The notes: a model not told the origin generated them from the letters alone. Numbered from the stretch's first letter, positions 26,919 through 37,561 are shown. The stretch is DNA of 64,000 nucleotides from Vibrio sinensis (GCF_003605645.1 NZ_QVMU01000005.1:62001-126000), one strand, 5' to 3'. Program-made: numbers and translations.

Positions 26919-27953
26919 TTATGCTTCTGATTTTTTATCGCGAGCGAGCAAGTCTTTTGCTGCTAAGCGCGCATCTTTATTTTGATAAAGTACTTCATAA
27001 ATCTGCTCGACGATAGGCATTTCCACACCCATACGCTCAGCCAATAACCAAACTTCTTTGGTATTGCGATATCCCTCAACGACTTGACCAATTTCTTGTT
27101 GCGCGGTATCGACGTCTTTACCTTGACCCAATGCTAGACCAAAACGTCGGTTACGGGATTGGTTATCGGTACAAGTTAAAACAAGATCGCCAAGTCCAGC
27201 CATACCCATAAACGTTTCTTTTTGAGCACCAAGTGCTACGCCTAAGCGTGTCATTTCAGCAAGGCCACGGGTAATAAGCGCAGTACGAGCATTGGCGCCA
27301 AACCCGATACCATCTGACATACCAGCACCAATAGCGATCACGTTTTTCACCGCACCGCCAAGCTGCATACCGATGAAGTCGCTATTAGCATATACGCGGA
27401 ATGTTTTGCTACAGTGGATTTTTTCTTGCAAGTCAGAAACGAATTGAGCATCTGGAGAAGCAACTGAAATCGCGGTAGGCATCCCCATCGCCAACTCTTT
27501 TGCAAACGTAGGGCCAGACAGAACGGCTAGTGAGTACCCCTCACCCAGAACGTCATGAGCGACATCTTTTAATAAACGACCTGTTTCTGGCTCCAAGCCT
27601 TTGGTTGCCCAGCAAACACGAGAGTCTTGACGTAAAAACGGTTTAACGCTGTTTAGTACCGTACCAAATACATGGCTTGGCACGACCACCAGCAAATCAC
27701 GGCTAGACTGAACGGCTTTGCCTAGATCCGTTTCAACAATTAAGCTCTCAGGAAAATCAATACCTGGTAAAAACTCATGGTTGGCTCGCTCAGATTCTAG
27801 GCGCTCCATATGCTTAGGATCATGGCCCCAAATAACAATATTCGCACCATTTCGCGCAAGAGAAATTGCCAGCGAAGTACCATAAGAGCCCGCACCAAGT
27901 ACTACCATTGCGATCTCTTTGCCGTAGGCATTATTGAGGTCTGAATTAGTCAT
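26919..27953 (-). CDS. gpsA: NAD(P)-dependent glycerol-3-phosphate dehydrogenase
   Basis: Reduces dihydroxyacetone phosphate to sn-glycerol 3-phosphate for phospholipid synthesis. The 344-residue protein has the dinucleotide-binding [19 protein letters not shown] (about 18-36), SGPTFAKEL, the catalytic Lys in [13 protein letters not shown], and the [17 protein letters not shown] substrate-binding segment. In the secB-gpsA-cysE order; however a terminator and a long inverted repeat separate it from secB, so it may have its own promoter. Confidence 0.97.
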   Translation of the reverse strand: MTNSDLNNAYGKEIAMVVLGAGSYGTSLAISLARNGANIVIWGHDPKHMERLESERANHEFLPGIDFPESLIVETDLGKAVQSSRDLLVVVPSHVFGTVLNSVKPFLRQDSRVCWATKGLEPETGRLLKDVAHDVLGEGYSLAVLSGPTFAKELAMGMPTAISVASPDAQFVSDLQEKIHCSKTFRVYANSDFIGMQLGGAVKNVIAIGAGMSDGIGFGANARTALITRGLAEMTRLGVALGAQKETFMGMAGLGDLVLTCTDNQSRNRRFGLALGQGKDVDTAQQEIGQVVEGYRNTKEVWLLAERMGVEMPIVEQIYEVLYQNKDARLAAKDLLARDKKSEA

Positions 27954-28008
27954 TCTTCCACCTAATGAATGTTCGATTGGTGTTTCACCAATTCGCTATT
28001 TTATTATT

Positions 28009-28062
28009 TTATACCTAAGGAGCCTTAAAAGGCAGCGTAATACGGAAACACCTTAGGTATAA
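28009..28062. repeat. 12-bp inverted repeat with nested hairpin upstream of gpsA
   Basis: TTATACCTAAGG (28009-28020) and CCTTAGGTATAA (28051-28062) are perfect inverted copies around a 30-base interior that contains AGCCTTAAAAGGC. It lies 56 bases upstream of the gpsA start. No T run follows on either strand, so it is not a plain terminator. Confidence 0.7.
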
Positions 28063-28081
28063 ACTGAGTTCAGTAAAAACA

Positions 28082-28124
28082 AAAAATGCACAACACATCC
28101 ATTAATGATGCCTTGTGCATTTTT
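28082..28124 (-). terminator. Intrinsic terminator after secB
   Basis: AAAAATGCACAA / TTGTGCATTTTT arms around a 19-base loop; on the minus strand the stem ends in a T run. Confidence 0.75.
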
Positions 28125-28158
28125 ATAACATGTTCAGGAAAGATCCAAAACTTGTCAA

Positions 28159-28623
28159 TTACGCTTCAGTTTGACCTTCCTGAGCTTGCTGCTGCAGGTA
28201 GTTCATGAACAATGCATCAAAGTTAACTGGTGCAAGGTTCAACTGAGGGAAAGTACCTTTAACTACTAGGCTTGAAATTGTTTCACGCGCATAAGGGAAA
28301 AGGATGTTCGGGCAGAATGCACCTAGGCAATGAGCTAGTTGACCCGCTTCCATCTTATCTGCAGTAAAGATACCACCTTGCTGAACTTCACATAGGAACG
28401 CTGTTTCTTCAGCATTTTGAACCGTTACAGTAAGGCGAAGAATCACTTCGTAAACACCCTCACCAAGTTCGCGGCTTTGCGTATCTAAATCCAGCTTAAC
28501 TTCTGGGTTCCACTCTTTTTGGAACATAGCTGGTGAGCTAGGCGCTTCAAAAGAAACGTCTTTTAGAAAAATACGTTGAATTGCGAAGTTTTGTGCTTCT
28601 TGTTGCGGTGCTGCTTCAGCCAT
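28159..28623 (-). CDS. secB: Protein-export chaperone SecB
   Basis: Tetrameric cytosolic chaperone that keeps preproteins unfolded and delivers them to SecA. The 154-residue protein has the family core [19 protein letters not shown], the [21 protein letters not shown] stretch and the [16 protein letters not shown] segment. The ATG at 28623 has AAGGA seven bases upstream; a TTG six bases earlier is less likely. It follows the rhodanese gene on the same strand. Confidence 0.96.
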   Translation of the reverse strand: MAEAAPQQEAQNFAIQRIFLKDVSFEAPSSPAMFQKEWNPEVKLDLDTQSRELGEGVYEVILRLTVTVQNAEETAFLCEVQQGGIFTADKMEAGQLAHCLGAFCPNILFPYARETISSLVVKGTFPQLNLAPVNFDALFMNYLQQQAQEGQTEA

Positions 28624-28769
28624 TTTCAAATCCTTTATTCTTTAACATCAAAGTCTGTTTGAGACTAACTGAGAGATAAAAAGAAAACTCATCATCACCA
28701 TGATTTCGTGGTGAGACTCACATCTCTCTTAAATAAACGCCGACTTTATCGTCAGCGCTTAACCTGTCG

Positions 28770-29204
28770 TTACTTTTTACCACGTACTAGAGGTAAGTTA
28801 GCTTCACTCCACGAGATCAAACCATTCTTCAGCACGTACACTTTTTCAAAGCCGGCTTTTGCTAGTAGGTTAGCGTTATCTGGTGCAGTTTGACCTGTTT
28901 TACATACCACAATGATTGGGTCTGCCTTGCGATTTTCAAGGCTACCAAAGTTACTCGCTTTGATATCCGACGGCAAAATGTGAGTTGCATCGGTAATATG
29001 GCCTTTTTTGAATTCGTCTTTAGTACGAATATCAACAATCACACCATTCTCACGGTTGATAAATTGAGTCGCTTCAGATGCACCAATGATTTTGTATGCT
29101 GCTGTAGCTGATTTAACAAAACTCATGATTATAGCGACAACTAAGCCGATCCAAACCACACAAAGAATCATATTCTCTTGAAAAAACGCGATGTATTCTT
29201 GCAT
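28770..29204 (-). CDS. Membrane-anchored rhodanese-domain protein (YibN-like)
   Basis: 144 residues: an N-terminal membrane span (about 13-30) and a single rhodanese domain with the active-site loop CKTGQTA (Cys near residue 100) and the conserved IVDIRTKDEFKKGHI. The same position upstream of secB-gpsA-cysE is held by yibN in E. coli, an inner-membrane rhodanese-fold protein. Its sulfur donor or acceptor is unknown; the nearby cysE is suggestive only. Confidence 0.88.
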   Translation of the reverse strand: MQEYIAFFQENMILCVVWIGLVVAIIMSFVKSATAAYKIIGASEATQFINRENGVIVDIRTKDEFKKGHITDATHILPSDIKASNFGSLENRKADPIIVVCKTGQTAPDNANLLAKAGFEKVYVLKNGLISWSEANLPLVRGKK

Positions 29205-29405
29205 ATCCTGTGCTCTTGCATAAAAAGGGCGCTAATACACCCTGGAACGAAAATTCAGATTGGGAGTATATAAGAGTTATTTCGCTTTAGCGAGAGAGCG
29301 ACGTCCCGACATACCAAAAACGAGAAAGTAACAACGTTAAGAGGCTCCACCAATGAAGCCCTACTCTTGCTTTAAATAACCGATACTCGAAAATAAATAC
29401 GATTC

Positions 29406-29490
29406 GAGATAACACTTACTTGAAATAACAACTAGAGATAATAGCTACTAGAGATAATAGCTACTTAAAATAACAGCTACTTGAGATAAT
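29406..29490 (-). repeat. Degenerate 16-bp tandem array at the 3' end of the DHH gene
   Basis: Units such as GAGATAATAGCTACTA, GAGATAATAGCTACTT and AAAATAACAGCTACTT repeat about five times with 16-base spacing. The array includes the stop codon of the DHH gene (29477-29479) and its last few codons. The rest of the 29205-29405 gap shows no gene. Confidence 0.75.
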
Positions 29491-30442
29491 AAGCCTCCAA
29501 CTGACGAATAAACGCTGACTTACTCACTTTGGGTAACGCATTAATTCCCGCCGCGGCTTTACGTCCACCCCCTGTGGGAAATTGACGACAAATTTCATCT
29601 GCGCCCAGACGATCACTAAGAGGGGCTCTCACACTCACAGTGTAATCTTGTTGGTTAGGATTCAGTGTCAGCACAGCATGAGCCAGTGATGGTGATTGGT
29701 TGGCTAATTCGTTCCCAAATACCCCACTAATTCGACGTGCCCACGCTTTATCTGGCAACTCAAAAACTTTACAAGAGGATGATTGGTGGATAGGAACTAA
29801 TTGTTCAAGGTGGTGGTAATCATCCCTATAACCTTGTTTCAACAAATAAAATGGAGATTGAGGGTCATTTCGCAAGTTGAATGGATCTTGATAGTCGAGT
29901 AACTCTTGGTACAACACGGTGGGAAAAATATGCAAGTCATTCAAGGTTGCACCATACCCGTTATAGTTAATCAGAGTACCTAACTCACATAAAAAATCGG
30001 TATCTTCACGACTCAGCCCTTGAGATTGAGCTAATCGATTTGCATGAGCATGAAGGTTATCGCCAAAAGCGGCAGCGATTGCCCATGTCACAAACCGCCC
30101 TTTCAACTTCTGGTTGATCAGTAAACTAGTGCAAACTTCCGCATCTAAGTTGATCAAACTATCAAGGTGTGGAGAACACGGAATATCCCCGGCTTGGTGA
30201 TGGTCACAATAAAAAACCGGGATCTCTCGCGCTAAAAGGTTTAGCAACGCTGCCTTATTTTTATCCATGGACAGATCTAAAATCGTCACCGATGTGACAT
30301 CTTGCTCTCGTTCAACGTGAGACACTAACTGGATATCTCGCTTCACTCCTGTTACGAGACAACTCTTTCTAGGATCAGCCAGGCGCAACTGAAGTAACGC
30401 GATAATGCCGTCCGCATCCCCATTAAAAACGTCATAGTGCAT
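29477..30442 (-). CDS. DHH/DHHA1 family phosphoesterase-like protein
   Basis: 321 residues starting MHYDVFNGDADGI, a DHH-family metal-binding start, followed by VTILDLSMDK, VFYCDHHQAGD (the DHH motif) and a C-terminal DHHA1-like GGGRKAAAGIN, where the usual GGGH is GGGR. Relatives act on nano-RNA, cyclic dinucleotides or other phosphodiesters (NrnA, RecJ, GdpP). The substrate cannot be told from sequence. The ATG at 30442 has GGAG eight bases upstream; a TTG two codons earlier is possible. Neighbours (rhodanese, epmA) give no clue. Confidence 0.82.
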   Translation of the reverse strand: MHYDVFNGDADGIIALLQLRLADPRKSCLVTGVKRDIQLVSHVEREQDVTSVTILDLSMDKNKAALLNLLAREIPVFYCDHHQAGDIPCSPHLDSLINLDAEVCTSLLINQKLKGRFVTWAIAAAFGDNLHAHANRLAQSQGLSREDTDFLCELGTLINYNGYGATLNDLHIFPTVLYQELLDYQDPFNLRNDPQSPFYLLKQGYRDDYHHLEQLVPIHQSSSCKVFELPDKAWARRISGVFGNELANQSPSLAHAVLTLNPNQQDYTVSVRAPLSDRLGADEICRQFPTGGGRKAAAGINALPKVSKSAFIRQLEAYYLK

Positions 30443-30611
30443 TAGCAATTCTCCATTTGCTAGTTCCCATTTGCTATCTTCTACTTGCTATTGTTACTCC
30501 CTACCCATCATTTCATCAGCGACTGAAAATACAAGCGACTGCAACCAATAACGAGTTGGGAGTATTACTATCAATTTCAGAGTTTTAGCTTCTAAGTTCT
30601 CTGCTCTAGAT

Positions 30612-31583
30612 TTAAGCTCTAGGGAACGGAAAAGCCGTTACCTCATCAATATGATCATAACCCAGCGCGAGCATGATTAAACGATCGACACCAAGAGCAA
30701 CACCTGCACAGTTTGGTAGACCTGACTCCAATGCAGCGATCAGATGGTAATCGATCGGCTGAGACTTAAGACCCATTTCAATTCGAGTGGCATTATCATG
30801 TTCAAAACGAGCAAGTTGTTCTTGTGCGTTATCCAACTCATGGAAACCATTTGCCAATTCAATACCCTTGAAGTAAACCTCGAAACGGTCGGCAACACGA
30901 CTATCTTTGGGGTTGATTTTAGCTAGCGCCGCTTGCGATGCAGGGAAGTCATAAACAAAGGCCGGTACATGTTGACCTATTTTTTCTTCAACACCCATGC
31001 TGAAAAGTAATTGCAATAAGGTATCACGGTCTTCTTCCGTCTCTGCGATATCACTCAAGCCTAACGTCGCGGCAACCTTTCTGAGTTCTTCCATCGAGCC
31101 ATCAAGAGGACACACGCCTAAGACATTAAGAAACGCTTGTTGGTAAGTCATACGCTCTGCCGAACCAGTTCCTAATGTTAACTGCAACAAGCTGTCCATC
31201 TCATCCATCAACTGATGATGATCAAACCCGACACGGTACCATTCCAACATGGTGAACTCAGGGTTATGAAAACGGCCACTCTCTTCATTACGAAATGCTT
31301 TGTTCATCTGATAAATGCAGCCACTACCCGCAGCTAACAAACGTTTCATATGAAATTCAGGGCTAGTCATAAAATACAATTTACGGCCATCGGCGTAACC
31401 TGGGCCAACAAATTCCGTTTGAAACGTATGCAGATGGATATCCGTCACCGTTGCATGACTCATTGCGGGAGTATCGACTTCTAGGACATCTCGCTTCGCA
31501 AAAAATTGACGAATTTGGCCAATTATCGCGGCACGTTGACGAAGTTGTTTTATGGAAGCGGTCGGTTGCCAATTTGTCTGCAT
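30612..31583 (-). CDS. epmA: Elongation factor P-(R)-beta-lysine ligase
   Basis: Class II lysyl-tRNA-synthetase paralogue that attaches (R)-beta-lysine to a conserved lysine of EF-P, relieving polyproline stalling. The 323-residue protein lacks the anticodon-binding domain and has motif 2 ([20 protein letters not shown]) and motif 3 ([15 protein letters not shown]). It is divergent from frdABCD, the same arrangement as in E. coli. epmB and efp are not in this window. Confidence 0.95.
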   Translation of the reverse strand: MQTNWQPTASIKQLRQRAAIIGQIRQFFAKRDVLEVDTPAMSHATVTDIHLHTFQTEFVGPGYADGRKLYFMTSPEFHMKRLLAAGSGCIYQMNKAFRNEESGRFHNPEFTMLEWYRVGFDHHQLMDEMDSLLQLTLGTGSAERMTYQQAFLNVLGVCPLDGSMEELRKVAATLGLSDIAETEEDRDTLLQLLFSMGVEEKIGQHVPAFVYDFPASQAALAKINPKDSRVADRFEVYFKGIELANGFHELDNAQEQLARFEHDNATRIEMGLKSQPIDYHLIAALESGLPNCAGVALGVDRLIMLALGYDHIDEVTAFPFPRA

Positions 31584-31838
31584 ATCGGATATCTCAGGAA
31601 ATCTATAAACCTAAAGAAAGTATCAACTTTGCGTGACTTTTCCTAGTGCTTTAATCACGTAAGCACCGACAGCACCATTCATTTTTCTGATAAAAACGGC
31701 TCGAGCTTTGAAGCCAGAAATTTACGTACTACAAACAAAAAAACACAACCTATTTTCTCTGAGATCAGCCAAGGAAAATAATTACAACAATCCCGTAACA
31801 CTAGGCAATGCGCGGGTGATAAGAGTGACATTCCACGC

Positions 31839-31854
31839 CGTGATTACAGTCACA
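31839..31854 (+). promoter_or_regulatory. CRP/FNR-type site upstream of frdA
   Basis: CGTGA-TTACAG-TCACA matches nine of the ten bases of the CRP core TGTGA-N6-TCACA and keeps the TGAT...TCA of an FNR box. It lies 166 bases before the frdA start, between divergent epmA and frdA. In E. coli frd is activated by FNR without oxygen. Confidence 0.65.
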
Positions 31855-32019
31855 TAACCTATATTTTTTATGCTTTCTCTTGCACTTCCGAAGCAAAAAC
31901 CTAATTACATCAATTTTTGCCTCCTTTTCCTCTTCTACACTAGCTTCAAACAACTTTGGGGTTCTCCCCCAACCACTATAACAAGCGGGTTTTCCGCAAT
32001 CACACACTGGAGGATAACT

Positions 32020-33825
32020 GTGAAAATTATTACCACAGATATCGCAGTCATCGGCGCTGGCGGCGCTGGTCTTCGTACAGCTATTGCAGCAGCTGAAGCA
32101 AACCCAGATTTAGAAGTTGCTCTGATTTCTAAAGTTTACCCAATGCGTTCTCACACTGTGGCCGCTGAAGGGGGTTCTGCAGCAGTTATCAAGGAAGAAG
32201 ACAGCTTGGACAACCACTTCAACGATACCGTTGGTGGTGGTGACTGGCTATGTGAACAGGATGTTGTTGAGTATTTCGTAGCAAACTCAACGCGTGAAAT
32301 GATCCAAATGGAGCAATGGGGTTGCCCTTGGAGTCGTAAAGAAAATGGTGAAGTCAACGTACGCCGCTTTGGTGGTATGAAAGTTGAACGCACCTGGTTT
32401 GCGGCAGACAAAACTGGCTTCCACATGTTACACACGCTTTTCCAAACATCGATGAAGTACCAAAACATCAAACGTTTTGATGAGTACTTTGTGGTGGATT
32501 TGCTTGTTGTAGAGGGGGAAGTACAAGGCCTAGTCGCTATTCATATGTCAGAAGGCGAATTGGTTACGATTAAAGCAAAATCTGTTGTACTTGCAACAGG
32601 CGGCGCAGGTCGCGTTTACCACTGTAACACCAATGGCGGTATCGTTACTGGTGATGGTATGGCAATGGCGTACCGTCATGGTATTCCACTACGTGACATG
32701 GAATTCGTTCAATACCACCCAACCGGTCTACCTGGCACAGGTATTTTGATGACGGAAGGTTGTCGTGGTGAAGGCGGTATTATCGTCAATAAAAACGGCT
32801 ACCGTTACCTACAAGATTACGGAATGGGCCCGGAAACACCTGTTGGTCAACCGAAAAACAAATACATGGAACTGGGTCCACGAGACAAAGTTTCTCAAGC
32901 GTTTTGGCATGAACAACAAAAAGGTAACACCATCAAGCACCCACTTGGTGATGTTGTTCACCTAGACCTTCGCCACCTTGGTGAAGAGTACTTACAAGAA
33001 CGTCTACCATTCATCTGTGAACTGGCAAAAGCGTACGTTAACGTTGACCCAGCAAAAGAGCCAATTCCAATCCGCCCTACCGTGCACTACACCATGGGTG
33101 GTATTGAAACAAACGGACAATGTGAAACTCGCATCAAAGGTCTATTCGCCGTTGGTGAATGTGCTTCTGTTGGCCTACACGGCGCAAACCGTCTTGGCTC
33201 AAACTCACTAGCTGAATTCGTTGTATTTGGTCGCGTTGCTGGTGAGCACGCTGTAGAACGTGCTGCAGAGTTCAAAGGCTGGAATGACGAAGCAATTGCT
33301 ATTCAAGTGAAAGCGGTTGAAGAACGTATTGCTGCGCTAATGGAGCAAGAAGGCGAAGAAAACTTAGCGGATATCCGTAATGAAATGGGTCACTCCATGG
33401 AAGCGGGTTGTGGTATCTACCGCCAAGAAGATTTGATGCAAGCAACCATCGATAAAATTGCTGAACTTAAACAGCGTTACAAGCGCATTAGCATTACAGA
33501 TAAAGGCAAAGTGTTTAACACCGACCTTCTGTATGCAATTGAACTTGGTTACGGACTGGAAGTAGCAGAAGCAATGGTTCACTCTGCGATTCTACGTAAA
33601 GAATCACGCGGTGCGCATCAACGTCTTGATGATAACTGCACTGAGCGTGACGATGTGAACTTCCTAAAACACACGCTTGCTTTCTATCAAGCTGATGCTG
33701 CACCAAGCATTGATTACAGTAATGTCACCATTACTAAATCTCAACCAAAAGCTCGTCTATACGGCGAAGCGGCTGAGAAAGCAGCAGCGGAAGAAGCTAA
33801 AAAAGTAGCAGAGGAGCAAGCATAA
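32020..33825 (+). CDS. frdA: Fumarate reductase flavoprotein subunit
   Basis: Catalytic subunit of the anaerobic menaquinol:fumarate oxidoreductase on the inner face of the membrane. The GTG at 32020 follows GGAGG, giving 601 residues (E. coli: 602); the open frame runs 50 codons further upstream. The FAD-binding [17 protein letters not shown] is near the N-terminus, H45 in [11 protein letters not shown] is the covalent FAD site, and [21 protein letters not shown] lines the active site. Four genes frdABCD with two separate membrane subunits and the epmA neighbour exclude succinate dehydrogenase. Its stop overlaps the frdB start (TAATG). Confidence 0.97.
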   Translation: MKIITTDIAVIGAGGAGLRTAIAAAEANPDLEVALISKVYPMRSHTVAAEGGSAAVIKEEDSLDNHFNDTVGGGDWLCEQDVVEYFVANSTREMIQMEQWGCPWSRKENGEVNVRRFGGMKVERTWFAADKTGFHMLHTLFQTSMKYQNIKRFDEYFVVDLLVVEGEVQGLVAIHMSEGELVTIKAKSVVLATGGAGRVYHCNTNGGIVTGDGMAMAYRHGIPLRDMEFVQYHPTGLPGTGILMTEGCRGEGGIIVNKNGYRYLQDYGMGPETPVGQPKNKYMELGPRDKVSQAFWHEQQKGNTIKHPLGDVVHLDLRHLGEEYLQERLPFICELAKAYVNVDPAKEPIPIRPTVHYTMGGIETNGQCETRIKGLFAVGECASVGLHGANRLGSNSLAEFVVFGRVAGEHAVERAAEFKGWNDEAIAIQVKAVEERIAALMEQEGEENLADIRNEMGHSMEAGCGIYRQEDLMQATIDKIAELKQRYKRISITDKGKVFNTDLLYAIELGYGLEVAEAMVHSAILRKESRGAHQRLDDNCTERDDVNFLKHTLAFYQADAAPSIDYSNVTITKSQPKARLYGEAAEKAAAEEAKKVAEEQA

Positions 33826-34589
33826 TGTCGGCAAATCGTATTCAAAAAGTAGACATTCTGCGTTACGACCCAGAGCAAGACGCAGAACCGTACTTCCAAA
33901 AGTTTGAAGTACCATTCGATGAAACCATGTCGGTATTAGATGCACTTGGTTACGTGAAAGATTACCAAGATAAAGAGCTGTCTTACCGCTGGTCTTGCCG
34001 TATGGCTATCTGTGGTTCATGTGGCATCATGGTGAATGGTGTGCCTAAACTGGCATGTAAAAGTTTCCTACGTGACTACCCAGATGGCGTGAAAATTGAG
34101 CCTCTAGCGAACTTCCCAATCGAGAAAGATTTGATTGTAGATATGACGCCATTCATTGAGCGCCTTGAAGCTATCAAGCCTTACATCATTGGTAACGATC
34201 GTAAGCCAGAAGACGGAACAAACCTACAAACACCAGAGCAAATGGCGAAATACAAGCAATTTGCAGGCTGTATTAACTGTGGTCTTTGCTACGCAGCATG
34301 TCCTCAGTTTGGTCTAAACCCTGAGTTTATCGGTCCTGCTGCACTGACTCTTGCACACCGTTACAACCTTGATAGCCGTGATAACGGTCAAGCTGAGCGT
34401 ATGGCGCTTATCAATGGTGACAACGGTGCTTGGGGCTGTACGTTCGTAGGTTACTGTTCAGAAGTATGTCCAAAGAGTGTTGATCCTGCTGCTGCAGTAA
34501 ACCAAGGCAAGATCACGTCATCAATGGACTTCGTTATTGCCATGCTAAAGCCTGATGGCACACCAGCGAAAATCGCAGAGGAGGCATAA
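33825..34589 (+). CDS. frdB: Fumarate reductase iron-sulfur subunit
   Basis: Carries electrons from the quinol site to FrdA. The 254-residue protein has the [2Fe-2S] ligands in [10 protein letters not shown] and a later Cys in PKLAC, the [4Fe-4S] ligands in [12 protein letters not shown] and the [3Fe-4S] ligands in [13 protein letters not shown]. The ATG overlaps the last base of frdA, indicating translational coupling. Followed after two bases by frdC. Confidence 0.97.
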   Translation: MSANRIQKVDILRYDPEQDAEPYFQKFEVPFDETMSVLDALGYVKDYQDKELSYRWSCRMAICGSCGIMVNGVPKLACKSFLRDYPDGVKIEPLANFPIEKDLIVDMTPFIERLEAIKPYIIGNDRKPEDGTNLQTPEQMAKYKQFAGCINCGLCYAACPQFGLNPEFIGPAALTLAHRYNLDSRDNGQAERMALINGDNGAWGCTFVGYCSEVCPKSVDPAAAVNQGKITSSMDFVIAMLKPDGTPAKIAEEA

Positions 34590-34591
34590 GG

Positions 34592-34975
34592 ATGAGCAAT
34601 CGTAAACCTTACGTTCGTGAAATGACACGTACTTGGTGGAAAGATCACCCGTTCTACCGTTTTTACATGCTACGTGAAGCAACTGTACTGCCTTTGATCC
34701 TATTCACTCTGTTCCTAACCTTTGGTTTAGGCGCACTTGTGAAAGGCCCAGAAGCTTGGCAAGGCTGGTTGGAGTTTATGGCAAACCCAGTGGTTGTTGC
34801 GATTAACATCGTCGCACTAGCAGGTAGCCTATTACACGCTCAAACATTTTTCAGCATGATGCCGCAAGTAATGCCAATCCGCTTAAAAGGTAAGCCGGTT
34901 GACAAGAAAATCATCGTACTAACTCAGTGGGCTGCTGTTGCACTTATCTCACTGATCGTTCTTGTTGTAGTGTAA
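34592..34975 (+). CDS. frdC: Fumarate reductase membrane subunit C
   Basis: 127 residues with three membrane spans (about 27-50, 62-85 and 107-127) that with FrdD anchors FrdAB and forms the menaquinol sites. The N-terminal NRKPYVREMTRTWWKDHPFY is typical of FrdC, with the conserved Glu used in quinol chemistry in the REATVLP segment. It starts three bases after frdB; ATG preceded by GGAGGC. Confidence 0.96.
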   Translation: MSNRKPYVREMTRTWWKDHPFYRFYMLREATVLPLILFTLFLTFGLGALVKGPEAWQGWLEFMANPVVVAINIVALAGSLLHAQTFFSMMPQVMPIRLKGKPVDKKIIVLTQWAAVALISLIVLVVV

Positions 34976-34987
34976 GGAGCTATTGAA

Positions 34988-35365
34988 ATGAATCCAAACT
35001 ACAAAGTAAATCGATCACCAAAACGTTCTGATGAGCCAGTATGGTGGGGCCTATTTGGTGCAGGTGGTACTTGGTTTGCTATGATCACGCCAATCACTAT
35101 CTTGGTATTAGGTATCCTTGCACCACTTGGTATCATTGATGCTGAAGCTCTAAGCTATGATCGCGTGGCAGATTTTGCCACCAGCATCATTGGCGCACTG
35201 TTTATCATTGGTACGCTAGCACTACCAATGTGGCATGCAATGCACCGTGTACACCACGGCATGCATGACCTTAAATTCCACACTGGTGTGGTTGGTAAGA
35301 TCGCGTGTTACGCAATTGCTGGCTTAATTTCAGCACTTGCTGTGATCTTTGTCTTCATGATCTAA
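34988..35365 (+). CDS. frdD: Fumarate reductase membrane subunit D
   Basis: 125 residues with three membrane spans (about 20-45, 63-85 and 98-125), the second anchor subunit. [21 protein letters not shown] is characteristic, as is the [13 protein letters not shown] motif between spans 2 and 3. Last gene of frdABCD, with a terminator 25 bases after the stop. Start ATG preceded by AAGGAG. Confidence 0.96.
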   Translation: MNPNYKVNRSPKRSDEPVWWGLFGAGGTWFAMITPITILVLGILAPLGIIDAEALSYDRVADFATSIIGALFIIGTLALPMWHAMHRVHHGMHDLKFHTGVVGKIACYAIAGLISALAVIFVFMI

Positions 35366-35387
35366 TTTCAATAGATAACAGACAAAC

Positions 35388-35419
35388 AAAAGGCTGATGT
35401 TTTCACATCAGCCTTTTTT
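35388..35419. terminator. Intrinsic terminator between frdD and hslU
   Basis: GGCTGATGT-TTTC-ACATCAGCC with flanking A and T runs; usable by both converging genes. Confidence 0.92.
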
Positions 35420-35461
35420 GTTGTTCAGATTTTACTAATCAAAGAACGAGAACATGAGACG

Positions 35462-36799
35462 CTATAGAATAAAGCGGCTTAGATCTTCATCTTCAACCAA
35501 TTCGCCTAGACGTGATTTCACGTATTCTGCGTTAATCACCATGCTAGAACCGGCTTTGTCCGTTGCTTCGAATGAAATCTCATCCATCAAGCGTTCCATC
35601 ACAGTGTGTAAACGGCGAGCACCGATATTTTCAGTCGTTTCGTTTACCGTCCATGCTGCTTCTGCAATTTGCACAATACCGTCTTCGGTAAATTCGATAT
35701 CGACATTTTCTGTCTTCATCAATGCAACGTATTGCTCGGTTAATGATGCTTTTGGCTCAGTCAAAATACGTTTAAAGTCGTTGCTTGAAAGTGCCTCTAG
35801 TTCGACACGAATCGGCAAGCGGCCTTGCAATTCAGGGATCAAATCAGAAGGTCTCGCCACTTGGAATGCACCAGAAGCAATAAACAAGATATGGTCTGTT
35901 TTTACCATGCCGTGCTTAGTCGATACAGTACTACCTTCAATTAAAGGCAATAGGTCACGCTGAACACCCTCGCGTGAAACATCAGGACCAGAGCTTTCAC
36001 CGCGCTTACAGATTTTATCAATCTCATCGATGAATACGATACCGTTGTTTTCAACATTAAAGATCGCCTGCTCTTTCAGCTCTTCTTGGTTGACCATCTT
36101 CGCAGCTTCTTCTTCAGTCAGCGCTTTCAAAGCATCTTTGATTTTCATCTTGCGCTTTTTCTTGGTGTCGCCAGCAAGATTAGAGAACATGCTTTGCAGT
36201 TGGTTCGTCATCTCTTCCATACCAGGAGGAGCCATAATCTCTACACCCATTTGAGGCGCAGCAACATCGATATCGATTTCTTTATCGTCTAATTGGCCTT
36301 CACGTAACTTCTTACGGAAAATTTGACGAGTATTTGAATTGCTTGTGTCTTCAGATTGCTCATTTTGACCCCATGCATCGCGTGCCGGTGGAAGCAATGC
36401 ATCTAATACGCGCTCTTCCGCCTGCTCTTCTGCGCGGAATTTTACTTTTTCCATCTCTTGTTGATGAGTCATTTTGATCGCCGCGTCGGTTAGATCACGG
36501 ATAATGGTCTCAACTTCCTTACCAACATAACCAACTTCAGTAAACTTGGTTGCTTCGACTTTAATAAAAGGTGCATTCGCCAGTCTTGCTAAACGACGAG
36601 CGATTTCTGTTTTACCCACACCGGTAGGACCAATCATCAGAATGTTCTTTGGTGTCACTTCCACACGTAGACTTTCTTCTAATTGCATACGGCGCCAGCG
36701 GTTACGTAGAGCGATAGCTACTGAGCGTTTTGCGTTATCTTGACCAATGATATGGCGATTCAGTTCATGAACAATTTCACGAGGCGTCATTTCAGACAT
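35462..36799 (-). CDS. hslU: ATP-dependent protease ATPase subunit HslU
   Basis: AAA+ unfoldase that feeds substrates to HslV. Start ATG at 36799 ([25 protein letters not shown]) with AAGGA eight bases upstream, giving 445 residues; the frame extends two codons further. Walker [10 protein letters not shown], the pore loop GYVG, Walker [13 protein letters not shown], and the C-terminal RFIL that docks into HslV are visible. The gap to hslV is 132 bases, longer than usual, and contains the distant inverted pair CTTGAGAT/ATCTCAAG. Confidence 0.97.
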   Translation of the reverse strand: MSEMTPREIVHELNRHIIGQDNAKRSVAIALRNRWRRMQLEESLRVEVTPKNILMIGPTGVGKTEIARRLARLANAPFIKVEATKFTEVGYVGKEVETIIRDLTDAAIKMTHQQEMEKVKFRAEEQAEERVLDALLPPARDAWGQNEQSEDTSNSNTRQIFRKKLREGQLDDKEIDIDVAAPQMGVEIMAPPGMEEMTNQLQSMFSNLAGDTKKKRKMKIKDALKALTEEEAAKMVNQEELKEQAIFNVENNGIVFIDEIDKICKRGESSGPDVSREGVQRDLLPLIEGSTVSTKHGMVKTDHILFIASGAFQVARPSDLIPELQGRLPIRVELEALSSNDFKRILTEPKASLTEQYVALMKTENVDIEFTEDGIVQIAEAAWTVNETTENIGARRLHTVMERLMDEISFEATDKAGSSMVINAEYVKSRLGELVEDEDLSRFIL

Positions 36800-36931
36800 A
36801 ATCAAATTCCTTAAATTCTTGTTTCACAACACCCTAGCGCTTGAGATTCGTATCAAGTAAACAATGCTCCTAAGCTCCATATGGATAGGAATAAGCACTG
36901 CGATCTCAAGTCAATCTAGGATATCTGTTAT

Positions 36932-37492
36932 TTATTCCGCACTATTGCTTACTGGATCGCTACCCTCAGGGATGTCCAGTTCGTCGATCGTGTGATGGTG
37001 GTTAGTGAACACACAAATATCACCAGCAATAGTCAGTGCTTTTTCCGCGATTTCGCGTGCACTTAAATCGGTATTTTCTAGTAGGGCCATCGCAGCAGCC
37101 TGCGCATAGTTACCACCTGAACCAATCGCAATTAAATCATGTTCAGGCTGAACCACATCACCATTACCGGTAATGATTAAAGAGGCAGTTTCATCAGCAA
37201 CCACTAATAGCGCTTCTAACTTACGAAGTGCACGATCACTGCGCCAATCTTTCGCTAATTCAACCGCGGCTTTTGTTAAGTGTCCTTGGTGCATTTGCAG
37301 CTTGCTTTCAAAACGCTCAAATAGCGTAAACGCATCTGCCGTACCACCGGCGAAACCAGCGAGGACTTTATTGTTATATAGGCGGCGAACTTTACGAGCA
37401 TTACCTTTCATGACCGTGTTACCGAGGGATACTTGTCCATCACCCGCGATGACAACTTTGTTATTACGACGTACAGATACAATGGTAGTCAC
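36932..37492 (-). CDS. hslV: ATP-dependent protease subunit HslV
   Basis: Threonine peptidase of the HslVU protease, 186 residues. The N-terminus is [20 protein letters not shown], so removal of Met exposes the catalytic Thr; GDGQVSLGN and [10 protein letters not shown] are further family marks. First gene of hslVU with a heat-shock promoter directly upstream (37533-37561) and the ftsN terminator beyond that, so hslVU is an independent unit. Confidence 0.97.
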   Translation of the reverse strand: MTTIVSVRRNNKVVIAGDGQVSLGNTVMKGNARKVRRLYNNKVLAGFAGGTADAFTLFERFESKLQMHQGHLTKAAVELAKDWRSDRALRKLEALLVVADETASLIITGNGDVVQPEHDLIAIGSGGNYAQAAAMALLENTDLSAREIAEKALTIAGDICVFTNHHHTIDELDIPEGSDPVSNSAE

Positions 37493-37532
37493 GTGTAGGG
37501 CCTCTTGTAATTTAATTTTGGAGTTAATGAAT

Positions 37533-37561
37533 ATATGAGGCTATGCGGGAGAAAAATCAAG
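37533..37561 (-). promoter_or_regulatory. Sigma-32 heat-shock promoter of hslVU
   Basis: On the minus strand CTTGATT (37555-37561) then, 14 bases on, CCTCATAT (37533-37540). The consensus is CTTGAAA-N11-16-CCCCATNT, so only two or three bases differ. It lies 41 bases before the hslV start. Confidence 0.8.

Noticed and set aside
32020..35365. Succinate dehydrogenase operon
   Set aside because: Gene order A-B-C-D with 127- and 125-residue anchors, the epmA neighbour and the FrdC/FrdD motifs identify fumarate reductase.
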